Source: Pseudomonas sp. N3-W (GTDB lineage Bacteria > Pseudomonadota > Gammaproteobacteria > Pseudomonadales > Pseudomonadaceae). Taken from it: a stretch of DNA of 64,000 nucleotides. The stretch lies in NCBI RefSeq assembly GCF_024970185.1, contig NZ_CP103965.1, forward strand, positions 3,778,001 through 3,842,000, in the 5' to 3' direction. The notes below the pieces were generated by a model. That model made no database searches and was not told the DNA's origin. It saw nothing but the letters and a program-made list of their open reading frames with translations. Numbering within the stretch: the stretch's first letter is position 1; every line of letters starts with the position of its first letter. The position numbers and the translations under genes are program-made. This document shows positions 28,043 to 36,499 of this stretch, one piece after another.

Positions 28043-28816
28043 ATGTTGATCGGTGCCATTAGCGACTACCTGAAATCATGGCGTACGGGAGTCAACTACG
28101 CCTACCTGAACTTCAAGGATCATCCGCGCGGCTGCGAGATGCTCGAACACCTCATCGCGAACGGTTACCCGCCGTCCCTGGTCATTGAAGAGTTGTGCGA
28201 TGCGGGAATCGCCGGCACGCAGGAGCAGAATGACGTCCTGCACCTGTTACCCGACTACCGTGCGGGCGAGACCGCGCAACAGCTGTGTCTTCGCGACAAC
28301 ATCCCCTACCGGATCGTCAGCAACCTTAACGATGAAGACTGCCTGGAGCTGATACGGACCAGCGGCATCGACCTGATCATCCTGGGTGACACGCGCATCA
28401 TCAAATCACACCTGATCGACGCCTCGGGGATGGGCATCATCAATGTTCATCCCGGCATCCTGCCCGAGGTGCGCGGTAATAACCCGTACGCCTGGGCGGT
28501 GCTCGAAGGTGCACAACAAGGCGTCACGGTGCATTTTATCGACAAGGGTGTCGACACCGGTCCCATCCTCAAGAAAGTGCTGCTGGGCACCGTCCCGAAA
28601 AACTACGCGTCACTGGTCAAAGGCCTGAACACCCTGTGCGCCCAAGCGCTGGTCAGCGTGCTGGACAACCTGAGTCAGGGCCTCATCAGTGTAAGCGTGC
28701 AACCTGAAAGCGCCCCACCCACCCGCAAAGAAGCCTCTAAAGACATCAAAAAACAAGCCAACCAGATCCTGGAAAAGGGCCGCACAGGCGCGCCTGTCAG
28801 GGAGCAAGAATGTTGA
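28043..28816 (+). CDS. Formyltransferase family protein (N10-formyl-THF type)
   Basis: 257-aa protein of the methionyl-tRNA/GAR formyltransferase fold. The catalytic Asn-His-Asp set is intact: N134 and H136 in INVHPGILPEVRG and D171 in KGVDTGPIL. The N-terminal part is shorter and different from Fmt, and there is no Fmt C-terminal domain, so a small-molecule amine is the likely acceptor. It sits between ectC and ectB, exactly where ectA is found in canonical ectABC operons, and overlaps ectB by 7 bases. Inferred role: formylation of diaminobutyrate; formylation of an aminophosphonate is the alternative. Confidence 0.82.
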   Translation: MLIGAISDYLKSWRTGVNYAYLNFKDHPRGCEMLEHLIANGYPPSLVIEELCDAGIAGTQEQNDVLHLLPDYRAGETAQQLCLRDNIPYRIVSNLNDEDCLELIRTSGIDLIILGDTRIIKSHLIDASGMGIINVHPGILPEVRGNNPYAWAVLEGAQQGVTVHFIDKGVDTGPILKKVLLGTVPKNYASLVKGLNTLCAQALVSVLDNLSQGLISVSVQPESAPPTRKEASKDIKKQANQILEKGRTGAPVREQEC

Positions 28817-30105
28817 ATCTCTTCGAAGAAAACGAATCCGAAGTCAGAACCTACTGCCGCAGCTTCCCGGCCATTTTCAAGAAAGCCGCAGGCTCGTTCA
28901 TCTTCGACACACAAGGCCACCGCTACATTGATCTCCTGAGCGCAGCCGGTTCGTTGAACTACGGACACAATGACCCCGACATCATCAAGGCCGTTATCGA
29001 CCACCTCGCTGACGGGCACATCGTTCAATCGCTGGACCTCCACACCGACGCCAAGCAAACGTTCATCAGGGCCTTTATCGAGCACATCCTCAAGCCCAGG
29101 CAGATGCACTACAAGCTGCTGTTCCCAGGCCCTACCGGCACCAACGCGGTGGAAGCGGCGTTTAAGCTGGCGAGGAAATCCACTGGCAGGAAAAACATCA
29201 TCAGCTTCAGCGGTGCGTTCCACGGCATGAGCCTGGGGGCGCTCGCGGCAACGACCAACAAAAAGAAAAGGGCCGGCGCCGGGGTGACCCTGACTGACGT
29301 CACCATCCTGCCTTATGACAATGCGTTCGGTGATCACATCGACACCGCCACCCTCGTCGAGCAGATGGTCCTGGACCCGAAGTTCGGCATTGACGCCCCC
29401 GCCGCCTTCATCGTGGAGGTCATACAGGGCGAAGGCGGGTTGACTGCCGCCAGTTCCGCCTGGCTCAAACGCATCGAAAAGTTGTGCCGACAGGTGGGCG
29501 CTCTGCTGATTGTCGATGAAATTCAATGCGGCTGCGGACGGTCAGGGACATTCTTCAGCTTCGAAAACAGCGGCATCACCCCGGACATCGTGCTTTTGTC
29601 CAAATCCCTCAGCGGGTTTGGCACGCCACTGTCGCTGGTGCTGGTCAATCCGGCAAACGATGTACTCGATCCTGGCGAACACAATGGCACGTTCCGTGGC
29701 AATAACCTGGGCTTCGTCGGCGCCACCGCTGCCATTGAAAAGTTCTGGAAAAACAATGAACTGGAGCAAGCGATCAAGGAAAAGGAGCGCTATATCCTTA
29801 ACCGGGTCAACCGCCTGATCAATGCCCACGGGATACAGAACCTGCAGTACGTCGGCCGCGGCCTGCTGAGCGGTATCCGTTTTACCGACCCGCAAATTCC
29901 GGGCGGACTGTCAGACCGACTGTATGAAAAAGGCTTCATTGTTGAAACCTGTGGTCCTGCGGATGAGGTGCTCAAATTCCTGCCCTCCCTGGTGATCGAC
30001 ACCTCGTTACTGGCGAGCCTGTTCGACGCCATCGAACACGATCTGGAACAGCTGTTCGACGTCAACCATCAGGGTGCGCGAGCCCAAGAAGGAGCTTTGT
30101 CATGA
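28810..30105 (+). CDS. ectB: Diaminobutyrate-2-oxoglutarate transaminase (EctB homologue)
   Basis: 431-aa class III PLP aminotransferase closely resembling EctB: SEVRTYCRSFPAIF near the start, SLNYGHNDP, FPGPTGTNAVEAA, D236 in IVDEIQCG and the PLP lysine K265 in LLSKSLSGFG. EctB makes L-2,4-diaminobutyrate from aspartate semialdehyde with glutamate. It overlaps both neighbours (7 bases with the formyltransferase, ATGA with the Rieske gene), so it is translationally coupled in the operon. Confidence 0.9.
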   Translation: MLNLFEENESEVRTYCRSFPAIFKKAAGSFIFDTQGHRYIDLLSAAGSLNYGHNDPDIIKAVIDHLADGHIVQSLDLHTDAKQTFIRAFIEHILKPRQMHYKLLFPGPTGTNAVEAAFKLARKSTGRKNIISFSGAFHGMSLGALAATTNKKKRAGAGVTLTDVTILPYDNAFGDHIDTATLVEQMVLDPKFGIDAPAAFIVEVIQGEGGLTAASSAWLKRIEKLCRQVGALLIVDEIQCGCGRSGTFFSFENSGITPDIVLLSKSLSGFGTPLSLVLVNPANDVLDPGEHNGTFRGNNLGFVGATAAIEKFWKNNELEQAIKEKERYILNRVNRLINAHGIQNLQYVGRGLLSGIRFTDPQIPGGLSDRLYEKGFIVETCGPADEVLKFLPSLVIDTSLLASLFDAIEHDLEQLFDVNHQGARAQEGALS

Positions 30106-31271
30106 GCGACAACACCTCGATCCTGTTCAACAGTCGTACGGCGATGTTCGACAACGTCAGGAAGAACTTCCTGGAGGCCGAATCCCTGCCTCCGGCCTGC
30201 TACAAGGACAAGGACTTCTTCAACGCCGAGGTTGACAACATCTTCCTCAAGTCCTGGCTGTTTATCGGCCGTGCGGAAAAACTGCCGACGCCGCTGGCCT
30301 ACTTTGTCGTCGATATCCTCAACGAATCCGTACTGGTGACGCGCAACGAAGAAGGGAAAATCCAGGCCTTTCAAAACTTCTGCCGTCATCGCGGCGCGCG
30401 GCTGCTCGATGGCCACGGCGTGGCGAAACAGATCCGCTGCCCCTATCACAACTGGGGCTACTCGCATAACGGCGACCTGGTCGGCGCGCCGGACATGAAA
30501 CGCACCGAGCATTTCTCCAAGGCCGAAAACGGGCTGTTGAAAATCCGCCTGGAAAGCTGGGCCGGCTTTCTGTTCATCAACTTCGACACTGATGCCATCC
30601 CGCTGCTGGACTACCTCGGCGATCTGCCCCAGACCCTGGAAAAGTACGACCTGGCCAACATGCACTGCATCAAGGAAATCGATCACAGTGTGGCGTGCAA
30701 CTGGAAGCTCTACACCGAGGTGGACATGGAGGACTATCACGCCCCCACGGTTCATCCGCTGTCCATCGGCCAACAAGTGTTCCCCAGACAACCGTCCAAC
30801 GGCGAGTACGAAACGACCTTCTACGAGTGCCCCAAAACAGTGTCCGTGATGTCCACCGATCACGGCCCGGTTTTTCCGCACATAGAAGGCCTGAGTGGAA
30901 AAGCCGCGACCGGCACCTACTTCACGATGATCTACCCGGGCTTCTTCCTGGTGACGACCCTTGACTCCTGCTGGTGGATCAACAAGATCCCGGTGGACGA
31001 GACGCACACGGCCGTCGGTGTCGGCTACTGTTTCCCCAAGACCACAGTGGCGCGTGACGACTTCGAAGCGATCTCCAGCCGTTACATCGAGCGCTGGGAT
31101 ATGGTGATCGATGAAGACAACAAAATCTGCGAACGCCACCAGCGCGGCATCAATTCACGCTGGAGCCTGCCCGGCAGGCTGTCGTTTCACGAGGAAGTGG
31201 TCAACGTGATGAACAACTGGGTTCTGGATCGCGTATTACCACAGGAGAGTGCAACAGATGTCCACTCATAG
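30102..31271 (+). CDS. Rieske non-heme iron oxygenase, alpha-subunit type
   Basis: 389-aa oxygenase. The Rieske [2Fe-2S] ligands are C94, H96, C113 and H116 (NFCRHRG and IRCPYHNWGY). The mononuclear iron site follows as D211, H213 and H218 (DMEDYHAPTVH). It belongs with choline-monooxygenase/CntA-like enzymes more than with aromatic dioxygenases. No reductase or ferredoxin gene is nearby, so electrons must come from elsewhere. In this operon it would hydroxylate or desaturate the cyclic amidine or an aminophosphonate; this is inference. It overlaps ectB by ATGA. Confidence 0.88.
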   Translation: MSDNTSILFNSRTAMFDNVRKNFLEAESLPPACYKDKDFFNAEVDNIFLKSWLFIGRAEKLPTPLAYFVVDILNESVLVTRNEEGKIQAFQNFCRHRGARLLDGHGVAKQIRCPYHNWGYSHNGDLVGAPDMKRTEHFSKAENGLLKIRLESWAGFLFINFDTDAIPLLDYLGDLPQTLEKYDLANMHCIKEIDHSVACNWKLYTEVDMEDYHAPTVHPLSIGQQVFPRQPSNGEYETTFYECPKTVSVMSTDHGPVFPHIEGLSGKAATGTYFTMIYPGFFLVTTLDSCWWINKIPVDETHTAVGVGYCFPKTTVARDDFEAISSRYIERWDMVIDEDNKICERHQRGINSRWSLPGRLSFHEEVVNVMNNWVLDRVLPQESATDVHS

Positions 31272-32268
31272 CCCCGCCAGGCCGACCTATCAACTGATCC
31301 TCATCGGCTTGCTGAGTTCGGCGTTCTTCAGTGCCACTTTCATCATGAATTACGTCATGCACCTGCAAGGCGGGCATTGGGCCTGGTCGGCGGCACTGCG
31401 TTTTGTATTCATGTTGATGCTGCTGTTTCCTTTTCTGCTGCTGGCAAAGGGCACGGCGTTCATGGCGCAACTGTTCCAGGTGTTTTTCAGGAACCTGGTG
31501 TTCTGGCTGATCGCGGGGACCATCGGTTTCGGCGTGTTCTATGCCGGGATTTGTTATGCAGCCGACTACTCCCGTGGCTGGTTGGTGGCCGCCACCTGGC
31601 AATCCACCGTACTGGCCAGTCCATTGGTGCTGGTGCTGTTCGGCATGAAAATGCCAACGCGGGGAATCCTGCTCTCGGTCTTCATCGTGCTGGGCGTGGT
31701 GCTGGTGAACTACGCCCAGTTCAAACAGGGAGTCGCGACCAACGACCTGCTGTACGGCGTGATCCCGGTATTGATCTCGGCATTTGCCTACCCGATCGGC
31801 AACCAGTTGTTGAATGGCGCCAAGACCGGGTCACTCAAGGCCGTGAAGAAGATCGACTCGACAGTCCTGACGTCATCGGCGGCCTGTGTCCTGCTGATGA
31901 GCCTGGGCTCCGTGCCGTTCTGGATCTTGCTGGTGCTGTTCGTTCAACCGCCCCCACCGTCCGCTGGCCAGATCTACGGCAGCTTGTCCGTCGCCCTGTT
32001 CTCCGGCGTGTGCGCCACCAGCCTGTTTTACTGGGCGCGTAACAGCACCACCTCGGCGATGCAGATCGCGGCGGTCGATGCGACCCTCGCCGGAGAGGTG
32101 ATCGTGACCCTGGTGGCGGAAATGTTGTTCCTCGACCAACCCGCGCCGGATGCATTGTCCATCGTGGGCCTGGTCATTATCACCCTGGGGCTGATCGGCT
32201 ATTGCTATCGCAGCGCGGCCAGCGTCCCGGAAAAACCGTTGGTGGCGATAAAGGGCGACGCGGTATAA
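31258..32268 (+). CDS. EamA/DMT-type transporter, last gene of the ectoine-like operon
   Basis: 336-aa membrane protein with about ten hydrophobic segments and EamA-like features, such as the final EVIVTLVAEMLFLDQPAPDA before the last helices. It overlaps the Rieske gene by 14 bases. The ATG at 31258 has AGGAG at 31243-31247; a GTG at 31249 is too close to that site. It is probably an exporter of the operon's product. It is distinct in sequence from the EamA protein at the end of the phosphonate operon. Confidence 0.82.
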   Translation: MSTHSPARPTYQLILIGLLSSAFFSATFIMNYVMHLQGGHWAWSAALRFVFMLMLLFPFLLLAKGTAFMAQLFQVFFRNLVFWLIAGTIGFGVFYAGICYAADYSRGWLVAATWQSTVLASPLVLVLFGMKMPTRGILLSVFIVLGVVLVNYAQFKQGVATNDLLYGVIPVLISAFAYPIGNQLLNGAKTGSLKAVKKIDSTVLTSSAACVLLMSLGSVPFWILLVLFVQPPPPSAGQIYGSLSVALFSGVCATSLFYWARNSTTSAMQIAAVDATLAGEVIVTLVAEMLFLDQPAPDALSIVGLVIITLGLIGYCYRSAASVPEKPLVAIKGDAV

Positions 32269-32284
32269 ATCTCCCGGCCGCACA

Positions 32285-32319
32285 AGCCTGCGATCTTGCC
32301 CTGGCAAAGATCGCAGGCT
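32285..32319. terminator. Intergenic hairpin between converging genes
   Basis: AGCCTGCGATCTT (32285-32297) pairs with AAGATCGCAGGCT (32307-32319) across a 9-base loop. There is no T run. It is a recurrent Pseudomonas intergenic palindrome and may act as a bidirectional terminator for the ectoine-like operon and the ArsR gene. Confidence 0.5.
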
Positions 32320-32329
32320 GCACCCGCCC

Positions 32330-33091
32330 TTATCGGGTGCTGGTGACAGCAGCCGGCTGACGTTGTTTGTGTGCCGCGACGCCCTGCTCGGCGCCATCAG
32401 GCAACACCAGGCCAAACCGCACCCCCATCTCCTTGCGCCCCACCCCAGTCAACGCCAACGCCCGACTGTCCAGGTCCTGACTCACCCACTTGCGCCTGAT
32501 CGCGACTTGCAACAGGGCCGCCCCCAGCGATCCGCCCAGATGCGGCCGACGCATGCTCCAGTCCAGGCACGGACAGGCGAAGCGGCGACGCAACGTACTC
32601 AAATCCTTGACCTCGATACCCAGTCCTTCGAACAGCGCCTCGCCACTGTCGCTCAACCGATAAGCCTGTTCATCCGTCTCCAGCAACCATCCCGCTTCCA
32701 GCAGCCGGTCATGCAGTAGCACCGCCAGCGTACCGGCCATGTGGTCGTAACAGGTGCGGGCGAATTGCAGACGATCCGGGGTGCGCGGGTTGAAGGCCGG
32801 CGCGTTGTTCTGGCCGATCACCATCAGCGCTTCCAGCGCCTGGGCCACGCGTTTATCGGCGAGGCTGTAATAACGATGGCGACCCTGAACGTGCAAGCGC
32901 ACCAACGCCAGGTCCTTGAGCTTGGCCAGGTGCGCGCTGGCGGTGGAGGCGCTGACTTCGGCAATCGTCGCCAGCTCGGTGCTGGTGCGGGCGTGGCCGT
33001 CCATCAGGGAACAGAGGATCTTCGTCCGGGCCGGTTCGGCAATGGCCGCGGCCACCTGCGAGACACCGATGTCGTGCTGTTCAACGTTCAT
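32330..33091 (-). CDS. ArsR-family transcriptional regulator with C-terminal extension
   Basis: 253 aa, much longer than typical ArsR proteins. The winged helix occupies residues 1 to about 90 (EVSASTASAHLAKLKDLALV is the recognition region). A C-terminal domain of about 150 residues follows, with a cysteine pair (FACPCLDWS) and a helical fold seen in large Pseudomonas ArsR regulators of unknown ligand. It is divergent from the P450/ABM pair by 82 bp and probably represses it. It is convergent with the natural-product locus, so it is unlikely to be part of it. Confidence 0.8.
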   Translation of the reverse strand: MNVEQHDIGVSQVAAAIAEPARTKILCSLMDGHARTSTELATIAEVSASTASAHLAKLKDLALVRLHVQGRHRYYSLADKRVAQALEALMVIGQNNAPAFNPRTPDRLQFARTCYDHMAGTLAVLLHDRLLEAGWLLETDEQAYRLSDSGEALFEGLGIEVKDLSTLRRRFACPCLDWSMRRPHLGGSLGAALLQVAIRRKWVSQDLDSRALALTGVGRKEMGVRFGLVLPDGAEQGVAAHKQRQPAAVTSTR

Positions 33092-33173
33092 ATTTCGCTC
33101 CCGGACGAATCATGGGTCTGTGGGACTGGTGATAGTAGCAACACTTTCCCCACACCGAACAAGGCTGCGACCC

Positions 33174-34289
33174 ATGGATCCGATCATCGCCGCGACTCAT
33201 GCCAATCCTTATCCCTATTACGCACAGCTGCGTGCCGAGGGCGGCCTGGTGTTTCATCAAGGACTGAAGCTGTGGCTGGCCAGCAGCGCGCGCGCCGTGG
33301 CGGCGGTGCTGACGCATCCGGGCTGCCACGTTCGGCCGGCGCATGAGCCAGTGCCCAAGGCCATTGCCGACGGCATCGCGGGCCAGGTGTTCGGGCGGTT
33401 GATGCGGATGAACGAAGGTGAAAAACAGCGTTGCCCAAGGGCGGCGATTGAGCCGGGGTTGGGACTGATTGACGAGAACGAAGTGCGCTCGCTGGTCGCC
33501 GCACGCTTGATCGCACCGGGCGCTGACGGGCTCTACAAGGCGATGTTCCGTGGTCCGGTCTGCGTGGTCGCGGCACTGCTGGGATTTTCGCCGGCTCAGG
33601 GCCGGGCAATCAGTGATTTGACGGCGGACTTCGTGGCTTGCCTGTCGCCGCTCAGCGATCAGGTGCAATTGCAGGCAGCCCATGCGGCAGCCGAGCAGTT
33701 GCGCGGCTATTTCATCGGATTGCTGGCGGACCCGAGCGTCCACAGCCCGTTGCTGCTGGGCATCAAACAACGCTTTGCGACAACGTCTTCTGATCACGAA
33801 ATGCTGATCGCCAACCTGATCGGACTGTGCTCCCAGACCTTTGAGGCCACCGCCGGGTTGATCGGCAACGGCTTGGTTGCATGGATCCAGCAGCCGTCGT
33901 TGCAGGGTGATATGGACGACTGGATCGCTGAAACCCAGCGCTTCGATCCGCCGGTGCAAAACACCCGCCGCTTCGTGGCCGCACCCTGTGACATCGACGG
34001 TGTGAGCCTGAACCCCGGCGATGTGGTCCTGGTGCTGCTGGCCTCGGCCAATCGCGATCCGCAGCTCAACGATGACCCCGACACGTTCCTCCTCGAGCGC
34101 CCCAATCGACGCAGCTTCACCTTCGGCCATGGCCGCCACCACTGCCCGGGGCAGTCTCTGGCACTGACCCTCGCCAGCGCCACCCTGAAACAGATTCAGG
34201 CCATCAATCCATCACTGGACCGCCTGAACTGGCACTACCGCCCTTCCCTCAATGGCCGCATTCCCCTGTTTAGCGAGGTGCAATCATGA
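33174..34289 (+). CDS. Cytochrome P450
   Basis: 371-aa soluble bacterial P450. The heme-thiolate motif FTFGHGRHHCPG lies near residue 320, the ExxR as ETQR in WIAETQRFDPP, and the I-helix as LCSQTFEATAGL. In the I-helix the usual acid-alcohol pair is changed: E is followed by A and only then T. Start MDPIIAATHANPYPYY matches small P450s whose N-terminus begins directly with the NPYPYYAQLR region. The stop overlaps the ABM gene (ATGA), so the two work together. Substrate unknown. Confidence 0.88.
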   Translation: MDPIIAATHANPYPYYAQLRAEGGLVFHQGLKLWLASSARAVAAVLTHPGCHVRPAHEPVPKAIADGIAGQVFGRLMRMNEGEKQRCPRAAIEPGLGLIDENEVRSLVAARLIAPGADGLYKAMFRGPVCVVAALLGFSPAQGRAISDLTADFVACLSPLSDQVQLQAAHAAAEQLRGYFIGLLADPSVHSPLLLGIKQRFATTSSDHEMLIANLIGLCSQTFEATAGLIGNGLVAWIQQPSLQGDMDDWIAETQRFDPPVQNTRRFVAAPCDIDGVSLNPGDVVLVLLASANRDPQLNDDPDTFLLERPNRRSFTFGHGRHHCPGQSLALTLASATLKQIQAINPSLDRLNWHYRPSLNGRIPLFSEVQS

Positions 34290-34633
34290 TCGCCGTGATA
34301 TTTGAAGCCCTGCCCCATCCCGAACATCGCCAGCGTTATCTGGACATCGCTGCGGCGCTGAAACCGCTGCTCAGCGAGATCGACGGGTTTATCTCCATCG
34401 AACGCTTCCAGAGCCTGGCCGACCCGGACAAATTGCTCTCGCTGTCGTTCTGGCGTGACGAGCAAGCCGTCGCCCAATGGCGCACGCTGGAACGCCATCG
34501 CATGGCCCAGGCGGCGGGACGGGCGCAGGTATTTGCCGATTATCGATTGCGGGGGGCTGAAGTGGTGCGTGACTACAGCCTGGAAAACCGCGCCGAGGCG
34601 CCGGCGGACAGTCGCATGGCGCATCGGGCGTGA
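34286..34633 (+). CDS. Antibiotic biosynthesis monooxygenase (ABM)-domain protein
   Basis: 115-aa dimeric alpha/beta-barrel protein of the ABM/heme-degrading-like fold: FISIERFQSLADPDKLLSLSFW and the HRMAQAAGRAQVF helix are typical. It is translationally coupled to the P450 gene by a 4-base overlap. It may be a cofactor-free monooxygenase or a stress-related quinol oxidase acting on the P450 product. Confidence 0.82.
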   Translation: MIAVIFEALPHPEHRQRYLDIAAALKPLLSEIDGFISIERFQSLADPDKLLSLSFWRDEQAVAQWRTLERHRMAQAAGRAQVFADYRLRGAEVVRDYSLENRAEAPADSRMAHRA

Positions 34634-34929
34634 CGGCGCCTCATGCCGTGCGACCTGTCAGATAGACCGCGAAGGCGGCCCGACAAACACCACATGATTT
34701 CCAGCCAGCACAGGTAGCAGCATCGCTTGCGGCGAAATGCCGCAGCCCCTATTGACGCGTTGTACGGATGACCATTGTTTGTCACCCTTGGCGCCGACGA
34801 AGGATGAACGTCTCAGGAGCACCGCAGGCGCCAGCCAGCCGGGAACCTGGATTGAAGTGCTACCAGGCAATACCAGTGTTTCGACCTGGCCGTTTTGGCC
34901 TGACAACCAGCGACGTCACTTTCGTATCC
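34634..34929. other. Intergenic region with no assignable gene
   Basis: A 296-bp gap. A minus-strand open frame (34658-34906) exists but matches nothing I know and has no convincing start. I looked for a cobalamin-type or metal riboswitch because metal-related genes follow and did not find the conserved boxes. Confidence 0.4.
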
Positions 34930-35295
34930 ATGCCCCGACTTTCCCGCTCATTGCGTCAGCTCGCCCTTCGCCTGGCCATGCTTGCAGCGTTGCTGCCGAG
35001 TGTGATGCTGTGGTTGCCTGCTGCACATGGGCAGCCAATGGCAATGGGCGAACACTGCAACATGGCCGGCCACGTCCATGCCGCGCCCGGCAGCAACCCC
35101 GAACCCGATCAGTTTCACGAATGCCATTGCCTGCTCTGTGTCGTGCATGCAGTGGATATCGGTTTACCGCCCAGCGTCGTGCAGTGGCAACTGTCCGGTC
35201 ACGCCGAAAGCGTACGAGCGCAGGCGACCTATAAACCTTATGTCAGTGCCGTCTGGCTGGTCTCGGAGCCACGCGGTCCACCTGCCGTTTCCTGA
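34930..35295 (+). CDS. DUF2946-like secreted or membrane-anchored small protein
   Basis: 121 aa with a basic N-terminus and hydrophobic signal (LALRLAMLAALLPSVMLWLP), followed by a His/Met/Cys-rich stretch (MAMGEHCNMAGHVHAA; HECHCLLCVVHA) that could bind copper or another soft metal. DUF2946 proteins often flank TonB receptors or metal genes. It precedes an outer-membrane protein and a thioredoxin, suggesting an envelope metal or redox function. Not assigned further. Confidence 0.6.
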   Translation: MPRLSRSLRQLALRLAMLAALLPSVMLWLPAAHGQPMAMGEHCNMAGHVHAAPGSNPEPDQFHECHCLLCVVHAVDIGLPPSVVQWQLSGHAESVRAQATYKPYVSAVWLVSEPRGPPAVS

Positions 35296-35379
35296 TGACT
35301 GTTGCGAAGACCGGCCATCCCGATGCTCTCGGGATGCCCGCCTCCCTGCGTTGCAATTCAATCAAGGAATGCCCTCTCC

Positions 35380-36405
35380 ATGGTCATGCCATCGCTGCGC
35401 CGTACCCGGCGTACCGCCCTGCCGTTCGCCGTTTTGTCTGTCACCGCTTTGTTCCCGCACCTCGCGCTGGCATGCGCCAGTTGCGGCTGCACCCTCAGTT
35501 CCGATTGGGACAATCTGGGGATCAGCAATTCGTCCGGTTTGAAACTGGACCTGCGCTACGACTACCTCAATCAAAACCAGTTGCGTAGCGGCACCAACAC
35601 CATTTCCCCTGCTGCCGCCAGCCAGATTTCCAACAAGGGCGATCCACAGGAAGTGGAGAAATACACCCGCAACGACTACCTGACGATGGGTCTGGATTAC
35701 AGCTTCAACGCCAGCTGGGGTGTGGATTTGCAGGTGCCTTACATCTTTCGCAGCCACAGCACCCTGGGCACCGCATCGGACGGCACCACGGCGGGCGACG
35801 GCGGAGGCCAATACGGCTCCAGTACCTCAAGCCTGGGTGACGTCAAGGTCATCGGCCGTTATCAGGGCTTTACGCCACAGCACAATGTTGGCGTGCTGTT
35901 CGGCTTGAAGCTGCCCACTGGCGCCCATGACGACACCGCCGCTTCAAGCGATCCAACCGCCCCTGGGCCCGTCGCCATTGACCGTGGCCTGCAGCCCGGT
36001 TCGGGCACCACCGACGGCATCCTCGGCGTCTATTACATGGACTCGTTGAACAAGAACTGGGACTACTTCAGCCAGGCGATGGTGCAAAAGGCGCTGAATT
36101 CGAGCGACCACTATCGTCCCGGCGACGGCATAAACCTGAACGTGGGCTTGCGCTACATGGGCAACGCCTACGTCATGCCGCAAATGCAATTGAACGTGCG
36201 GCACGTCGAGCGCGATGAAGGCGCACAGGCCGACACCATCAGTACCGGCGGCACACTGGCCTATCTCAGTCCCGGGGTGACGGTGCCGGTTGGCAAGAAG
36301 GTCTCGCTCTACAGCTTCGTGCAGTTGCCGGTGTACCAGAACGTCAACGGCGTACAGCTTGCACCGCGCTACACGGCGACCGTTGGCGCTCGCTACTCGT
36401 TCTAG
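35380..36405 (+). CDS. Outer-membrane beta-barrel protein (phenol_MetA_deg/transporter-like)
   Basis: 341 aa with a signal peptide ending near ALACASCGC, a CxxC-C cluster at the predicted mature N-terminus, then aromatic and alternating beta-strand sequence ending in VGARYSF (C-terminal Phe, typical of outer-membrane barrels). Motifs such as DLRYDYLNQNQLR, LGDVKVIGRY and FGLKLPTGAH are typical of the PF13557-like barrel family. ATG 35380 has AAGGA 11 bases upstream. The N-terminal cysteines may carry a metal or be partners of the downstream TlpA-like thioredoxin. Confidence 0.7.
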   Translation: MVMPSLRRTRRTALPFAVLSVTALFPHLALACASCGCTLSSDWDNLGISNSSGLKLDLRYDYLNQNQLRSGTNTISPAAASQISNKGDPQEVEKYTRNDYLTMGLDYSFNASWGVDLQVPYIFRSHSTLGTASDGTTAGDGGGQYGSSTSSLGDVKVIGRYQGFTPQHNVGVLFGLKLPTGAHDDTAASSDPTAPGPVAIDRGLQPGSGTTDGILGVYYMDSLNKNWDYFSQAMVQKALNSSDHYRPGDGINLNVGLRYMGNAYVMPQMQLNVRHVERDEGAQADTISTGGTLAYLSPGVTVPVGKKVSLYSFVQLPVYQNVNGVQLAPRYTATVGARYSF

Positions 36406-36414
36406 TTGGCAGGC

Positions 36415-36436
36415 AGTCGGCGGTTCGCCGCCGACT
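36415..36436 (+). terminator. UUCG-tetraloop hairpin
   Basis: AGTCGGCGG-TTCG-CCGCCGACT: a perfect 9-bp GC-rich stem with a UUCG loop starting 9 bases after the porin-like gene. It is followed by only TTT, so it may be a partial terminator or mRNA-stabilising hairpin before the thioredoxin gene. Confidence 0.6.
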
Positions 36437-36499
36437 TTCAGCCGACGATGGACGAGCCTGCTCTCCTCTTCCCATTTGAGACAAGCCGAGGAAAACCGG

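Noticed and set aside
28043..28816. Methionyl-tRNA formyltransferase (fmt)
   Set aside because: Too short, lacks the C-terminal tRNA-binding domain, and is embedded in an ectoine-like operon rather than next to def.
34634..34929. Cobalamin or metal riboswitch ahead of the DUF2946 gene
   Set aside because: Searched for the B12-box and other conserved elements; none found. Only short unrelated GC-rich palindromes are present.
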